Below, piece by piece: positions 26,376-34,890 of a DNA stretch of 53,587 nt (within the stretch, counting starts at the first letter, position 1; every line of letters starts with the position of its first letter). A model generated the notes under the pieces. That model was not told where the DNA came from, searched no databases, and saw only the letters and a program-made list of their open reading frames with translations. The position numbers and the translations under genes are program-made. Source of the stretch: Candidatus Marsarchaeota G2 archaeon ECH_B_1 (GTDB lineage Archaea > Thermoproteota > Thermoprotei_A > Marsarchaeales > Marsarchaeaceae). Where the stretch lies: the NCBI GenBank assembly GCA_003019535.1, contig NEXG01000002.1, positions 59,256 through 112,842 on the forward strand, in the 5' to 3' direction.

Positions 26376-27989
26376 TCATCCGCGTATATCCCTCAATATG
26401 GTTTTAGCCGCATTGTACCCAGGCATACCTGAAATACCTCCCCCAGGGTGTGTTCCCGCGCCTGTGAGGTAGAGTCCTCTGATCGGGGTTCTGTAGTGGG
26501 ATAATTCGGGTATGGGTCTATAATAGTACATCTGCTCGAGCGTTGGGTCTATGTGTTGTGTGTTGCCTCGCGGTATCCATATCCTCTGCTCTAGGTCAGC
26601 TGGGGTCTCCACCGTACTGTCTATTATCAGGTCCTGTAGGTTCGGCCAGTAGTAGGTTAATCTTTCGAATATCTTCCTGTATGCATCCTCCCTAAATGCG
26701 TGGTAATCCTTTTCCCAGATCATCGGCGAATCGTCGGGTACAAACTGGGCCCAGCAGTAGAGAACGTGTTTGTCCATGGGCGCGAGGCTCGGGTCATAGG
26801 TTGTGGGGAAGTTCACGGCGAGTAGGGGTTTCTGCGAAAGCGTTCTGGTTGAGTTGGCCTCATGGTATGCCTTCTCTATTCCCTCAAGAGTGTCGAGCGC
26901 TATGAGCTTACCCGAAGCGGGGCTCTGGATCCTGCCACCGTTTGAAAGGCTCATCTCGGGTAGTGTGTGCAGCGCTGCATGGAAGGTCATGCCGTAGGAT
27001 GTTATACGCAGGCTTCTCAGCTTGCGTTGAAGGTCGTCGGAGACGGTGCCGGGCTCCACGAGTTTTGTGAGTGTTCTCTGCGCGTCCACGTTGCTCACAA
27101 CAATCCTTGCCTCAATTCTCCTCCCATCCGCTAGCTCCACCCCCGTGACGGAGCCTCCCTCGACGAGTATTTTTCTGACTTCGACACCGGAGTACACTTC
27201 GCCCCCGAAGCTTTTGAGTGATGCTGCAAGCGCCTCGACGAGTCTACCCGAACCTCCGAGCGGCCTCTTCAACCCAGTCTTATAAAGCATGGTGTGCATT
27301 ATAGCCATAAGCCCGCTGCTTGGTAAGCTTGGGGACATTGTGGAGAAGATCAGGGAGAAGATGGCTGAGAGGCCCACCTTAATGTGCTCGTCCTCAAACT
27401 CCTCGTTGAGGAGTTGGTTCGCGGATATCACGATTGTGCGCACCATCGTGTTGAAGTCTACACTCACTGCGTCTGGTAGCGCCGACAGCATACTCGACCT
27501 GAACAGCGCCCTGCCTATACCCCTTACGCCTAGGAGCTCGCTTATCTTGGGGGGCGCATCAAGCATCAGCGCCTCGAGCAGGCTCTCCTGCTTTAACCAC
27601 TCCCTAGCGAGCCTCATATAGTTTTGGGCGTCCCTGCGCGAGAATCTTGCGAATTCATCCACGGTTTTCTCCAAACTACTATAGAAGGGTAGAACCCTGC
27701 CGTCCCCGAAGGGCACCTCGAACATGGGTTCAAGGGAAACGTATTTTAAGCCGAATCTCTCCAGCCCCAGATCCCTGATTATCGGTGTTCGCTGAATGAG
27801 GATATGGTCGATTGCGCCTCCGTTAACCTTGAATCCAGGAGCGTATGGGAGAAGCTCTTCGGTGGTGCAGCAGCCGCCTAGCACCCCCCTCCTCTCGAAC
27901 ACCGCGACGCGGAGACCCGCCTTTGCGATGTAGTTAGCTGCGACAAGCCCATTGTGACCACCACCCACAACAACACAGTCATATGACAC
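26376..27989 (-). CDS. Phytoene-desaturase-like / PYROXD2-type FAD oxidoreductase
   Basis: 537 residues, GTG start. The N-terminal dinucleotide fold is CVVVGGGHNGLVAANYIAKA with the following FERRGVLGGCC. The C terminus GLYLTGAGTHPGGGISGMPG is the carotenoid-desaturase/PYROXD2 signature. Such proteins (COG1233) include carotenoid desaturases, isomerases and a human mitochondrial relative of unclear activity. There is no carotenoid synthase neighbour (no CrtB or CrtY), so carotenoid function is only a possibility. Strand and spacing suggest its own transcript. Confidence 0.88.
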   Translation of the reverse strand: MSYDCVVVGGGHNGLVAANYIAKAGLRVAVFERRGVLGGCCTTEELLPYAPGFKVNGGAIDHILIQRTPIIRDLGLERFGLKYVSLEPMFEVPFGDGRVLPFYSSLEKTVDEFARFSRRDAQNYMRLAREWLKQESLLEALMLDAPPKISELLGVRGIGRALFRSSMLSALPDAVSVDFNTMVRTIVISANQLLNEEFEDEHIKVGLSAIFSLIFSTMSPSLPSSGLMAIMHTMLYKTGLKRPLGGSGRLVEALAASLKSFGGEVYSGVEVRKILVEGGSVTGVELADGRRIEARIVVSNVDAQRTLTKLVEPGTVSDDLQRKLRSLRITSYGMTFHAALHTLPEMSLSNGGRIQSPASGKLIALDTLEGIEKAYHEANSTRTLSQKPLLAVNFPTTYDPSLAPMDKHVLYCWAQFVPDDSPMIWEKDYHAFREDAYRKIFERLTYYWPNLQDLIIDSTVETPADLEQRIWIPRGNTQHIDPTLEQMYYYRPIPELSHYRTPIRGLYLTGAGTHPGGGISGMPGYNAAKTILRDIRG

Positions 27990-28248
27990 TTCTCATATCA
28001 CCAAGACTTTGGGAGACACCCACCACAAAGCATACGCCTAGATAAGCGTTCCCAAAAACAACCTACGCGCCTACCCGTATCCGGGTTCTCTGCACCACGT
28101 CTTACGAGCGATATCGTTAAGCCGTGTTCCAGCTTAAACCATAGGTTTTTGCTGCCGTTGATTGCACGTTCGTATTTGTGGCCATTCTTTTCCGGGCTAA
28201 ATGGAGAGGTGGTTTTCATCGCTTAGTACCCGAAGCTTTCACGCCGTT

Positions 28249-29466
28249 CTAAAGCGACCCACAGCATGTGTAGTGGGCAGGGGTCTTCTGCGGGGGTCCC
28301 ATGTGTTTTTCAGGTTGTCTTAGTTGGTGTTTTAAGGTGTACCCTGGTTTGAGGTGGAAAGAGTTATGGGTCGTTACCAGCTCATGTTCACCCTGTGTTG
28401 ATGCAGTTTGGCTCTTGACTGAGTCCTCGCCTACATTGTTGGGAGGATTCTTGGTTCCCGTCATCCGAAGTGTGTCAAAGAGCATGAGGCATGCTAATGT
28501 GGCGGCTTGGGTGTATACTAGTAGTGAGTCCGCTAGAAACACGCTGGATGCTAAGATCACGGTGGCCACTAGGAGCATTAGATTGCGTCTATTCATCGTG
28601 TAGCCTGTGGCCACGCTGAAGAATAATAGTAGCATAAAGAAGGCGTAACCAACACTTTGAGGCAGGGGAAGCGGTGTCCCGAAGGATGTCTGCCAGGTGA
28701 GTTCGAGTATCTTGTCCGAGAAGAGACCGCCGTAGAACACGTAGGCAACCCCCGCACCACCAGCTAGCGCGAGCCCTAAGCTAAGCCAGCGTCCCCTACC
28801 CTCTATTTCGAGGAGGGCTGCGAGTCCGTAAACAGCAACCCCGATGCCCAGCAGGTTTATCGCAAGGTTATATGAGAGTGTGATGGTATACAATGAAGGA
28901 GTAGGCTCGACACGCGTGTAAACATAGTAGGCACCCATTATGGTGGCTGCGAGTGTTAGTAGAAGTGTGCCAGCGTATTCGAGCACACTATACTTACCTC
29001 TACGTAAGGTGGCCGCGAATACCCCAAACGCTGTGAATGTGAAGAAAAGAAGCACCCCCACGGTGAGTTCAAACCATAAAGTGGACCCGTAGAGTGACGA
29101 AAATTCTGTGGATGGTAGGATAACTCTCGCTGAATCCATGATGAACACGAGCATCCCAACAACCAATGGAGGCACACCTACGGCCACCCCTTTGACCCCT
29201 TCCCTAAGATGCTCTATACCCACGAGTATGAGTGCCGCTACGCCTATCACCGCTGACATGTCTATGCTTACGGTTCCAAGCCTGACAAGCGTGTTCTCAG
29301 TTGTTCCACTTATGTTCAGCGCGAAAAGATAGGGTGAAAGCCTTACGAAAAACTGTTGTAGCCCAACTTGTACGAGGAACACCGCCGCGAACAGCACATA
29401 GAGCGGGTTCAACCCGCTGAGCCTATGCTCCGCCCGTTTTTTCGGTGTCTTCATCACCCATTCCAC
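28249..29466 (-). CDS. Ten-helix membrane protein, candidate CbsB-like subunit
   Basis: 405 residues with about ten hydrophobic helices up to residue 327 and a hydrophilic tail of about 75 residues. It starts at ATG 29466 or 29454, inside the 3' end of the enoyl-CoA hydratase gene (44-base overlap), and is the last gene of the leftward cbsA-like/soxL/soxN-like operon. In Sulfolobus the corresponding operon contains cbsB, a ten-helix membrane protein of the cytochrome b558/566 complex. By position and topology this is the best candidate for that role; I see no diagnostic motif, so the identity is inference. Confidence 0.6.
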   Translation of the reverse strand: MEWVMKTPKKRAEHRLSGLNPLYVLFAAVFLVQVGLQQFFVRLSPYLFALNISGTTENTLVRLGTVSIDMSAVIGVAALILVGIEHLREGVKGVAVGVPPLVVGMLVFIMDSARVILPSTEFSSLYGSTLWFELTVGVLLFFTFTAFGVFAATLRRGKYSVLEYAGTLLLTLAATIMGAYYVYTRVEPTPSLYTITLSYNLAINLLGIGVAVYGLAALLEIEGRGRWLSLGLALAGGAGVAYVFYGGLFSDKILELTWQTSFGTPLPLPQSVGYAFFMLLLFFSVATGYTMNRRNLMLLVATVILASSVFLADSLLVYTQAATLACLMLFDTLRMTGTKNPPNNVGEDSVKSQTASTQGEHELVTTHNSFHLKPGYTLKHQLRQPEKHMGPPQKTPAHYTCCGSL

Positions 29467-30286
29467 CGGACTTCAAAGCGTTTTTCATAGCCTCAAGCCT
29501 CATATGCAGTGTGGGTGACAGGGTGGCCACCTCCTCCCTTTTCCTCCTTAGCCCATCACCGTCGGCACCACTCCCACCCCCACTTATGAGAGCCCTAACT
29601 GCGGTTTTTTCGACTTCGAATGTATATCTGAGTTTAAGCGGGTCATAGGACACTGAGCGTATGTGGAGCAATGTTCCTCCCCTACCTCCAAGTTTCCCAA
29701 GCCACTTCTTAGCTTCACCTAAGAAGTTTTGTCTTTCGAAAAGCATGTCTATCAACCCCAACCTGTATGCGTCCTCTGGGGGGAGGGTGTCGCCGAGTGT
29801 GAAAAGTCTCCTCGCAATGCTGGCACCGAAAACCTCCTTGGCCACGTAGGGCCCCGCGAAGAGGTGTGGGAACCCGTAGCACGCCTCTGGGAAACCCATG
29901 TACGATGTCGTTGTGCCAAGCCTGAAGTCGGCGAGTAAGCTGATTTCGAGACCGGCCCCAAGCGCAGGTGCATTAAGGACGGCGACCACGGGCTTAGAAA
30001 TGGATGTAGCGATGGATGTGTACACTTGAGCCTTGGCCTGGAGGGTGTCTAAAGCGCTTCCCATCTCCCATTTCACACCCGATGAGAAAAATGTGTCTCC
30101 AGTGGCTGTGAGTGCTATTACCTCTATGTGTGGATCCGATTCCGCTAGTGTGGCGGCCGCTGTGAGCTGGTCGAGCACATCCGCGTCGATCGTGTTGAGT
30201 GGGGGATTATTGATGGCTATGACACCCACCCCCTCCTCCCTCCAAACCTGTACTTTTGTGAAGAAGTGTTTTGTTATGGTTGTCAC
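29423..30286 (-). CDS. Enoyl-CoA hydratase/isomerase family protein
   Basis: 287 residues of the crotonase fold. Both catalytic glutamates of hydratases are present: Glu114 in GAGLEISLLADF and Glu134 in GFPEACYG. The oxyanion-hole loop is FFSSGVKWEM. The C terminus is extended by a Gly/Ser-rich linker (SGGGSGADGDGLRRKREE). It starts at GTG/ATG 30286, overlapping the cytochrome b stop by four bases, and overlaps the next membrane-protein gene by 44, so it is translated as part of the respiratory operon. A crotonase there is unexpected; it might couple acyl-CoA oxidation to the quinol pool or act on a quinone or lipid side chain, both speculative. Confidence 0.88.
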   Translation of the reverse strand: MTTITKHFFTKVQVWREEGVGVIAINNPPLNTIDADVLDQLTAAATLAESDPHIEVIALTATGDTFFSSGVKWEMGSALDTLQAKAQVYTSIATSISKPVVAVLNAPALGAGLEISLLADFRLGTTTSYMGFPEACYGFPHLFAGPYVAKEVFGASIARRLFTLGDTLPPEDAYRLGLIDMLFERQNFLGEAKKWLGKLGGRGGTLLHIRSVSYDPLKLRYTFEVEKTAVRALISGGGSGADGDGLRRKREEVATLSPTLHMRLEAMKNALKSGGMGDEDTEKTGGA

Positions 30287-31953
30287 CTATTCTTTGGTGG
30301 CGTGTACACAACATAGTGGTATATGGATATCATCTCGCCGAACACTAGGAGAAGTGCACCTAGGCCTATTCCGAAGAACGCGGCTTGGGTGAGCGGGTTG
30401 AATCTCCAAGTTACAGCTGCGAGGGCAATCGCGGTGATTAGGAGAACCGTGAGGAGTGCGTATGCGGCTCCAAGCCTCTTTGTGGTAGTGGTCGTTTTCC
30501 GTGGTGTTCCCACTCCGCTTGGGGGAGTTGTGGGGGTTGCCCTGTCGACTCCTATGAGCACAGCCCCAAGTAGCCCCGTGGAGAGGAGGCCCGTGATCGC
30601 TGGGGGAATATATGTGAATGAGGGGTGGAGTGTTAGGGTCTGTAGGGAGTATAAGGCCTCTAAGAACACACCCGAAGCCAGGGCTATTAGGCCTATTGCG
30701 GCCACCCGCCCAACGCTTCTTACATTGGCGTTGGCTAGAGTGTGCGCCCGCCTAGAGAGAAGGTAGAAGCCCACGAATACTATTATCACGGGCTCCACTA
30801 TGACTGGTATGTACACGTTGGGGTCCACAGGTATGCCGGGTGCTATGGCCCCCCATACACTCGCTTGGATGAAGTTGATTATGGCTATGACGCCTATGGC
30901 CTGATAAACCCAGCCGCTGAAGAAGTGTAGGTCCTTAGACCTGTCAAGCACTGGTACGAGTAAGAAGTATATGATGGGTATCAGTGCGGCCACCACTGCT
31001 ACCTGTATTGGTGAAAGGGGTCGGAAGTCGAGTACCTTGTACATGAATAGGAAGAACCATGGAGGGTAGGCTGGTATGGTTGTGGCCTGAGGACTCGTGG
31101 GTGAAACCGATGGGTATGGTGAGAACAGTATGGGGACGTTGTGTAGTAGGCTTATCACTGACGGCACTATGAGTATTGCTGCGAATGTGAAGAAACCGAG
31201 TTCAAGCATGTAGAGTAGGTTCCTAGGGTACCAGGGGTTAAGTGAGGGATCCTTCTCGTCGAGTTTAGCTGGAGCCCTGTAGCCCACCTTCTTCGGGTGG
31301 GGCATGAATCCATTCATCTCCGCAAGGTAAAAGTGGTAGCCAAAGAGGAGGCCTATGAGGGCCACGAGTATTATGTGGTAGCCAAGAAGCCTCGTGAATA
31401 GGTCGAGGGAGGTGCCGTTCCCAAACACAAGCGCCTCAAGCGTCTTACCGAAGGGCGCCTGCTCTAATACCCCCCTCCCCACGTCGACGGCATCCGCCGC
31501 AAGTATATCGCCCGTCATGCTGTAGCCGAGGAACGCTGCGCCCTGTGTGAGCGTGAGCAGTATCACGCCAACCATCCACTGTAGTTCACGCGGGTTCTTA
31601 TACGCCTTAACAAAGTAGTTTCTAAACATGTGCACATAGGCGAGGAATATCATGATGTATGCGCCGTAGAGGTGGGTTGAAAGTAGGAGTGAGCCGTAGG
31701 GGACCTTGGTTATTATGAATTCGGTCTGAGTGTAGGGGTTACTCGGTGTATAATAGAGTATTAGGAATAAGCCTGATATAACCTCATATATGAGTGCGGC
31801 TGCGACCATTGAGCCGAGCCAGTAGTTAACCGAATACATGTAGTCGGGTATCCTCGCCAGGGGTACGTCTTTTACGTGCAGTCTATCACTCCACCAGTTA
31901 ATGAATCTCTCAGCCAGACTCACACTGAGCCACCTAGCCAAACGGGTTACCAA
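30283..31953 (-). CDS. Cytochrome b of a bc1-like quinol-oxidising complex (SoxN-like)
   Basis: 556 residues. Two pairs of heme-ligand histidines, each 14 apart, are in place: His94/His108 in STHLYGAYIMIFLAYVHMF and His193/His207 in GYHIILVALIGLLFGYH. The quinol-site motif reads PPWF (297-300) instead of the usual PEWY or PDWY. The C-terminal part (310-556) adds several more helices. It starts at TTG 31953, overlapping the Rieske gene by 20 bases, or at GTG 31923. With the Rieske protein it passes electrons from quinol, presumably to the b-type CbsA-like heme protein, since no cytochrome c is encoded nearby. Confidence 0.92.
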   Translation of the reverse strand: MVTRLARWLSVSLAERFINWWSDRLHVKDVPLARIPDYMYSVNYWLGSMVAAALIYEVISGLFLILYYTPSNPYTQTEFIITKVPYGSLLLSTHLYGAYIMIFLAYVHMFRNYFVKAYKNPRELQWMVGVILLTLTQGAAFLGYSMTGDILAADAVDVGRGVLEQAPFGKTLEALVFGNGTSLDLFTRLLGYHIILVALIGLLFGYHFYLAEMNGFMPHPKKVGYRAPAKLDEKDPSLNPWYPRNLLYMLELGFFTFAAILIVPSVISLLHNVPILFSPYPSVSPTSPQATTIPAYPPWFFLFMYKVLDFRPLSPIQVAVVAALIPIIYFLLVPVLDRSKDLHFFSGWVYQAIGVIAIINFIQASVWGAIAPGIPVDPNVYIPVIVEPVIIVFVGFYLLSRRAHTLANANVRSVGRVAAIGLIALASGVFLEALYSLQTLTLHPSFTYIPPAITGLLSTGLLGAVLIGVDRATPTTPPSGVGTPRKTTTTTKRLGAAYALLTVLLITAIALAAVTWRFNPLTQAAFFGIGLGALLLVFGEMISIYHYVVYTPPKNR

Positions 31954-32671
31954 CGTCCACTACTTCTGTAGATGTGCCCGTGATTGGGTTACCCCCAGTA
32001 AGATCTGATGTGTGACCATATATCACTGGACCCACCATCCTCGTGGCGTAGAGCTCATCGGTTGAGGGGTCCCACTGTAACACCACCGCGGGGAGGGGGT
32101 GAGTGGTGGGGCCAGTTATCACAGCCCCACCCTTATAGGGGTCATACGTGCTACCGTGGCAGCTACAGTGTATAACCATAGTCATGGAGCCATTAAATGT
32201 CTGCGCCGGTGGGTATCCCGGTGGGTAGAAGTGAAGCTCGGGGTACTTGCACCCGAGGTGTTGGCATATCCCACTGTAGGCCACTATGGACTTGTTGGGT
32301 CCAACACCCCCGGGGAAGGGGTATTTTGAACCGTCCGCGGGCACCACGACCTCGGTTGGTGGTATCTCAACGGGGTTGTTGTTTGCATCGCCTAGGTTTA
32401 AAAGGAAGTTTGGCTCATTGAGTAGCGGATAGTTGAACTGGAAGGCCTGAGGTGAGTTGACTGGTAGCGCTGAAGCCTTGATGGGGTTACCCGAGCTATC
32501 CACGAGTAGAAGTGTTGGGAAGGCTGTGAGTCCGACTGGGGGCGGGTTCAGGTACTTCACAACGGGTATACCTCCACCCACTAGCGCCGCGCCTCCAAGT
32601 AGGACCAGCGCTTTAAGGAAGTTCCTCTTCGACTCGTCCACCTGTGGTGTATGAGTGTTTTGGTCGCTCAT
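31934..32671 (-). CDS. Rieske iron-sulfur protein (SoxL-like)
   Basis: 245 residues. An N-terminal KRNFLKALVLLGGAALVGGG helix (about 15-34) anchors it, in the style of a Tat or Sec anchor with K-R rather than R-R. The 2Fe-2S site is complete: CQHLGC (Cys136, His138, disulfide Cys141) and CSCHGS (Cys169, Cys171, His172), followed by GPTTHPLP. The long insert between strands (PPTEVVVPADGSKYPFPGG) is typical of archaeal Rieske proteins. The stop of the CbsA-like gene is two bases upstream. It shuttles electrons from the cytochrome b quinol site. Confidence 0.95.
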   Translation of the reverse strand: MSDQNTHTPQVDESKRNFLKALVLLGGAALVGGGIPVVKYLNPPPVGLTAFPTLLLVDSSGNPIKASALPVNSPQAFQFNYPLLNEPNFLLNLGDANNNPVEIPPTEVVVPADGSKYPFPGGVGPNKSIVAYSGICQHLGCKYPELHFYPPGYPPAQTFNGSMTMVIHCSCHGSTYDPYKGGAVITGPTTHPLPAVVLQWDPSTDELYATRMVGPVIYGHTSDLTGGNPITGTSTEVVDVGNPFG

Positions 32672-32673
32672 AT

Positions 32674-33912
32674 CTACGCCCTCCTCATCACGAAGTAGAG
32701 TGCTACGAGCACTATGAGCGCTATTATTAGACCCAGTATAGCCACAAATTCGTATGCTGTAAGCGGGCCAACCAGTCCCTCGCCTGGTACTATGAGGCTT
32801 GGAGGAGCCTCATTAGAGATATAAAGCGTCTGAAACGTAGATATGGACTTTATAAACGCGTTCTCACCCGTGTATCCCTGCCAGACTGCGAAGGCCACAT
32901 CATACGTATTACCGGACTGTATGTTGACAAGGTAGGGTGCGCCACCCTGCGGCTCACCTATCTGCCTGATTAGCTCGACTGTCCAAGAACTCTGACCCAT
33001 TGTGGCTCCAGCCTGAACTACGTAGGGGTCAGTGTGGTTGGTGTCAACATCAGTATAGAAAAGACCTGTTCCAAGACCAACCTCGTAGAGGTTTGTGGCG
33101 TTGGTGTAGAGGTTAAGAGCGAACCCAGTTGGGGGAGCAGTGTAGTCAACCCCAGTGAATGAAACGTTCCTGTTCCACCAATCATAGTATTTACTGAGTG
33201 GCACTGGCTGCATACCTATGGCGGGTAGGAATGGTGTCGTGGTATTCCACGTGGCGCCAGTCATAAAGTCCCAGATGTTCGCTGCTCCTCCGGCTTGAAG
33301 CGCTCCACCGTTGGGTTCCCCCACAACCATGCAGTCATCGGGTGTACCCGTTTGACCCCCTAGATACCACATCATCGCGACACGGTCCTGCGAGTAGTAG
33401 GTAGAGTTAACATAATACTGTTTGACTATGTTCTCCTCAACAGCCCTCGGAGGCGCCACAACATACGAATTGGAAGTCGCATTGTACCATAACGGGGGGA
33501 AGCCGAATGGGCCACCACCCAGTGAGAAGACGCTTGACATCCTGTTACTAGGCTTAGTGGCGTTCCATGTAAGAAGCACAAACACGTCTGTGCCGTTCCA
33601 AGCCACTTTAACGTTGACCGCGGGGGTGTGGCCACCGTTTGGTACATTAGCTGATAAAGGAATAGTCACCCAGGGGATGGAGTTCCAGAAACCTTCTGTG
33701 CCTGGTGAGGCGAGGTCGGCGTGACCGCTCACCTTATACGCTACGAGTGTGGCGCTCTGCTCAGCGGAGACGCTCACCCCAGCAATAAAAGCGTAGGCGC
33801 TTATTGATACCGCAAGAGCCGTAACGAGAACCACTAAAACAGTGGTTCTACCAAGCCTTGAATGAGCCCCTACACTTTTGCTCATATATTTTAGCCTCTG
33901 TTTAGCAATCAC
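32674..33912 (-). CDS. Heme-binding EB_dh-domain membrane protein, CbsA-like
   Basis: 412 residues. A membrane segment at about 24-45 is followed by an outer domain (about 55-380) rich in N-x-S/T glycosylation sites, then a C-terminal helix and RRA. The domain (VKWNGTDVFVLLTWNATKPS, DDCMVVGEPNGGA) matches the ethylbenzene-dehydrogenase gamma-like heme-b fold of CbsA, the highly glycosylated cytochrome b558/566 of Sulfolobus. It is the first gene of the operon with soxL and soxN-like genes, as in Sulfolobus. Start: GTG 33912, or ATG 33885 (MSKSVGAHSRLGR) if the TATA at 33921-33929 is used. Confidence 0.78.
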   Translation of the reverse strand: MIAKQRLKYMSKSVGAHSRLGRTTVLVVLVTALAVSISAYAFIAGVSVSAEQSATLVAYKVSGHADLASPGTEGFWNSIPWVTIPLSANVPNGGHTPAVNVKVAWNGTDVFVLLTWNATKPSNRMSSVFSLGGGPFGFPPLWYNATSNSYVVAPPRAVEENIVKQYYVNSTYYSQDRVAMMWYLGGQTGTPDDCMVVGEPNGGALQAGGAANIWDFMTGATWNTTTPFLPAIGMQPVPLSKYYDWWNRNVSFTGVDYTAPPTGFALNLYTNATNLYEVGLGTGLFYTDVDTNHTDPYVVQAGATMGQSSWTVELIRQIGEPQGGAPYLVNIQSGNTYDVAFAVWQGYTGENAFIKSISTFQTLYISNEAPPSLIVPGEGLVGPLTAYEFVAILGLIIALIVLVALYFVMRRA

Positions 33913-34068
33913 AAAAGCAGTATAAAAAGCTTTGTAAACACTTAAACATATATATCCATTTTTGTTTATTTTTTAAAAAGTCGGGGTGCTTTATACTAAC
34001 ATGTTAGGCCTCCTCCTCAAGCTTAACACGCCCGAAAAATTTATTAGGAGAGTGGGAAATCTAAGTGT
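33913..34068. promoter_or_regulatory. Divergent promoter region of the respiratory operon and a small membrane gene
   Basis: For the leftward operon, minus-strand TATA candidates are CTTTTTATAC (33921-33930) and GGATATATATG (33947-33957). For the rightward gene at 34069, AAAAATTTATTA (34035-34046) lies about 29 bases before the ATG, a leaderless arrangement. A 14-bp inverted repeat lies between the two (33995-34008). Confidence 0.65.
33995..34008. promoter_or_regulatory. Inverted repeat ACTAAC-AT-GTTAGG, shared operator site 1
   Basis: Twelve central bases form a perfect palindrome (CTAACATGTTAG). It lies upstream of both divergent TATA boxes. Matching sites precede the Bat-type regulator (34845) and the terminal oxidase (37898). 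Confidence 0.7.
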
Positions 34069-34401
34069 ATGCCCAGTAGGAAGGTTCTCGCAGGCTGTGC
34101 GGGGGGTCTGTGCTCTGCACTTGGCATAATAGCCCTTCTAAGCACCACCGTACTACTGCGGAAAGCGTGTTTTGGTCCTGCATCCACGTATATTTGCCCA
34201 GCTAACGGAGTGCCCTACCTATCTGAAGGATGGGCTCTAACACTCGCAGAGCCCTTGATTCTCTCACTTATAGTGGTGCTAGGGCACATCTTTGAGCATA
34301 GGGAGGCTAAGGGTTATATAAAGGATTCCAGTGTAGGTATAATAGGCGGGCGGAGTATAGCTCAAGTCCACAGCGATCCTAAGTCGGATGCCACAAAGTA
34401 G
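34069..34401 (+). CDS. Small membrane protein next to the respiratory operon, unknown
   Basis: 110 residues with two hydrophobic segments (about 6-29 and 54-74), two cysteines in the outer loop (KACFGPASTYICPANG) that may form a disulfide, and a hydrophilic tail. It starts at ATG 34069 with a TATA at the right distance. It is divergent from the cbsA-like operon and shares its promoter region and operator, so a role in the respiratory chain is possible. Family not recognised. Confidence 0.6.
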   Translation: MPSRKVLAGCAGGLCSALGIIALLSTTVLLRKACFGPASTYICPANGVPYLSEGWALTLAEPLILSLIVVLGHIFEHREAKGYIKDSSVGIIGGRSIAQVHSDPKSDATK

Positions 34402-34844
34402 GTCTAGAGCCCAATAGATTAGGAACTAAAAAGAACTGCTGATTGCCCCCTTTTTAATCCTTTTTTGGCTCTAGCCTAAGAAATGGATCGGTCATATTCG
34501 GATATGTGTTCCCGAATTTGATACTAAGGGGTTATGCGTGGACTGGATCGCGCTAGCTTCAATGCGACTTTGTTGTTGAATGGTGAAGGGCTTGTGATCT
34601 TCTCATCATCTAAGGATATAGGGATTTGGATACGATCGCGGAGGAGGTTTGGTTGAATCTAGTGTATGCTTATGGAAGAGTACTCATTAGTTAATACCTT
34701 AAGAGGTTCAGAGTCCACATAGATATGGAAAACAACCTTTATTTCTGGCTCGATATAGACTTTTCTAATCGGTATATATTATTTGTGGAATGTGTGACTC
34801 CCGTTGTTACCAATTTATATTCATCACTACACCATCACATGAAC
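34402..34844. other. Intergenic stretch upstream of the regulator gene
   Basis: Beyond the T-runs, 380 AT-rich bases with no frame I would call a gene. The end holds the operator and TATA of the Bat-type regulator. Confidence 0.4.
34446..34467 (+). terminator. Poly-T terminator after the small membrane gene
   Basis: CCCCCTTTTTAATCCTTTTTT: two T-runs about 45 bases after the stop, the form of archaeal intrinsic terminators. Confidence 0.55.
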
Positions 34845-34858
34845 CCTAACACGTTAGG
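34845..34858. promoter_or_regulatory. Inverted repeat CCTAAC-AC-GTTAGG, shared operator site 2
   Basis: Perfect 6-2-6 inverted repeat ending eight bases before the TATA (CTTTTAATAG, 34866-34875) of the Bat-type regulator gene, where it would overlap the BRE/TFB zone. Suggests autoregulation. Confidence 0.75.
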
Positions 34859-34890
34859 AGTTAGGCTTTTAATAGGTGTCTCACGTTCTT

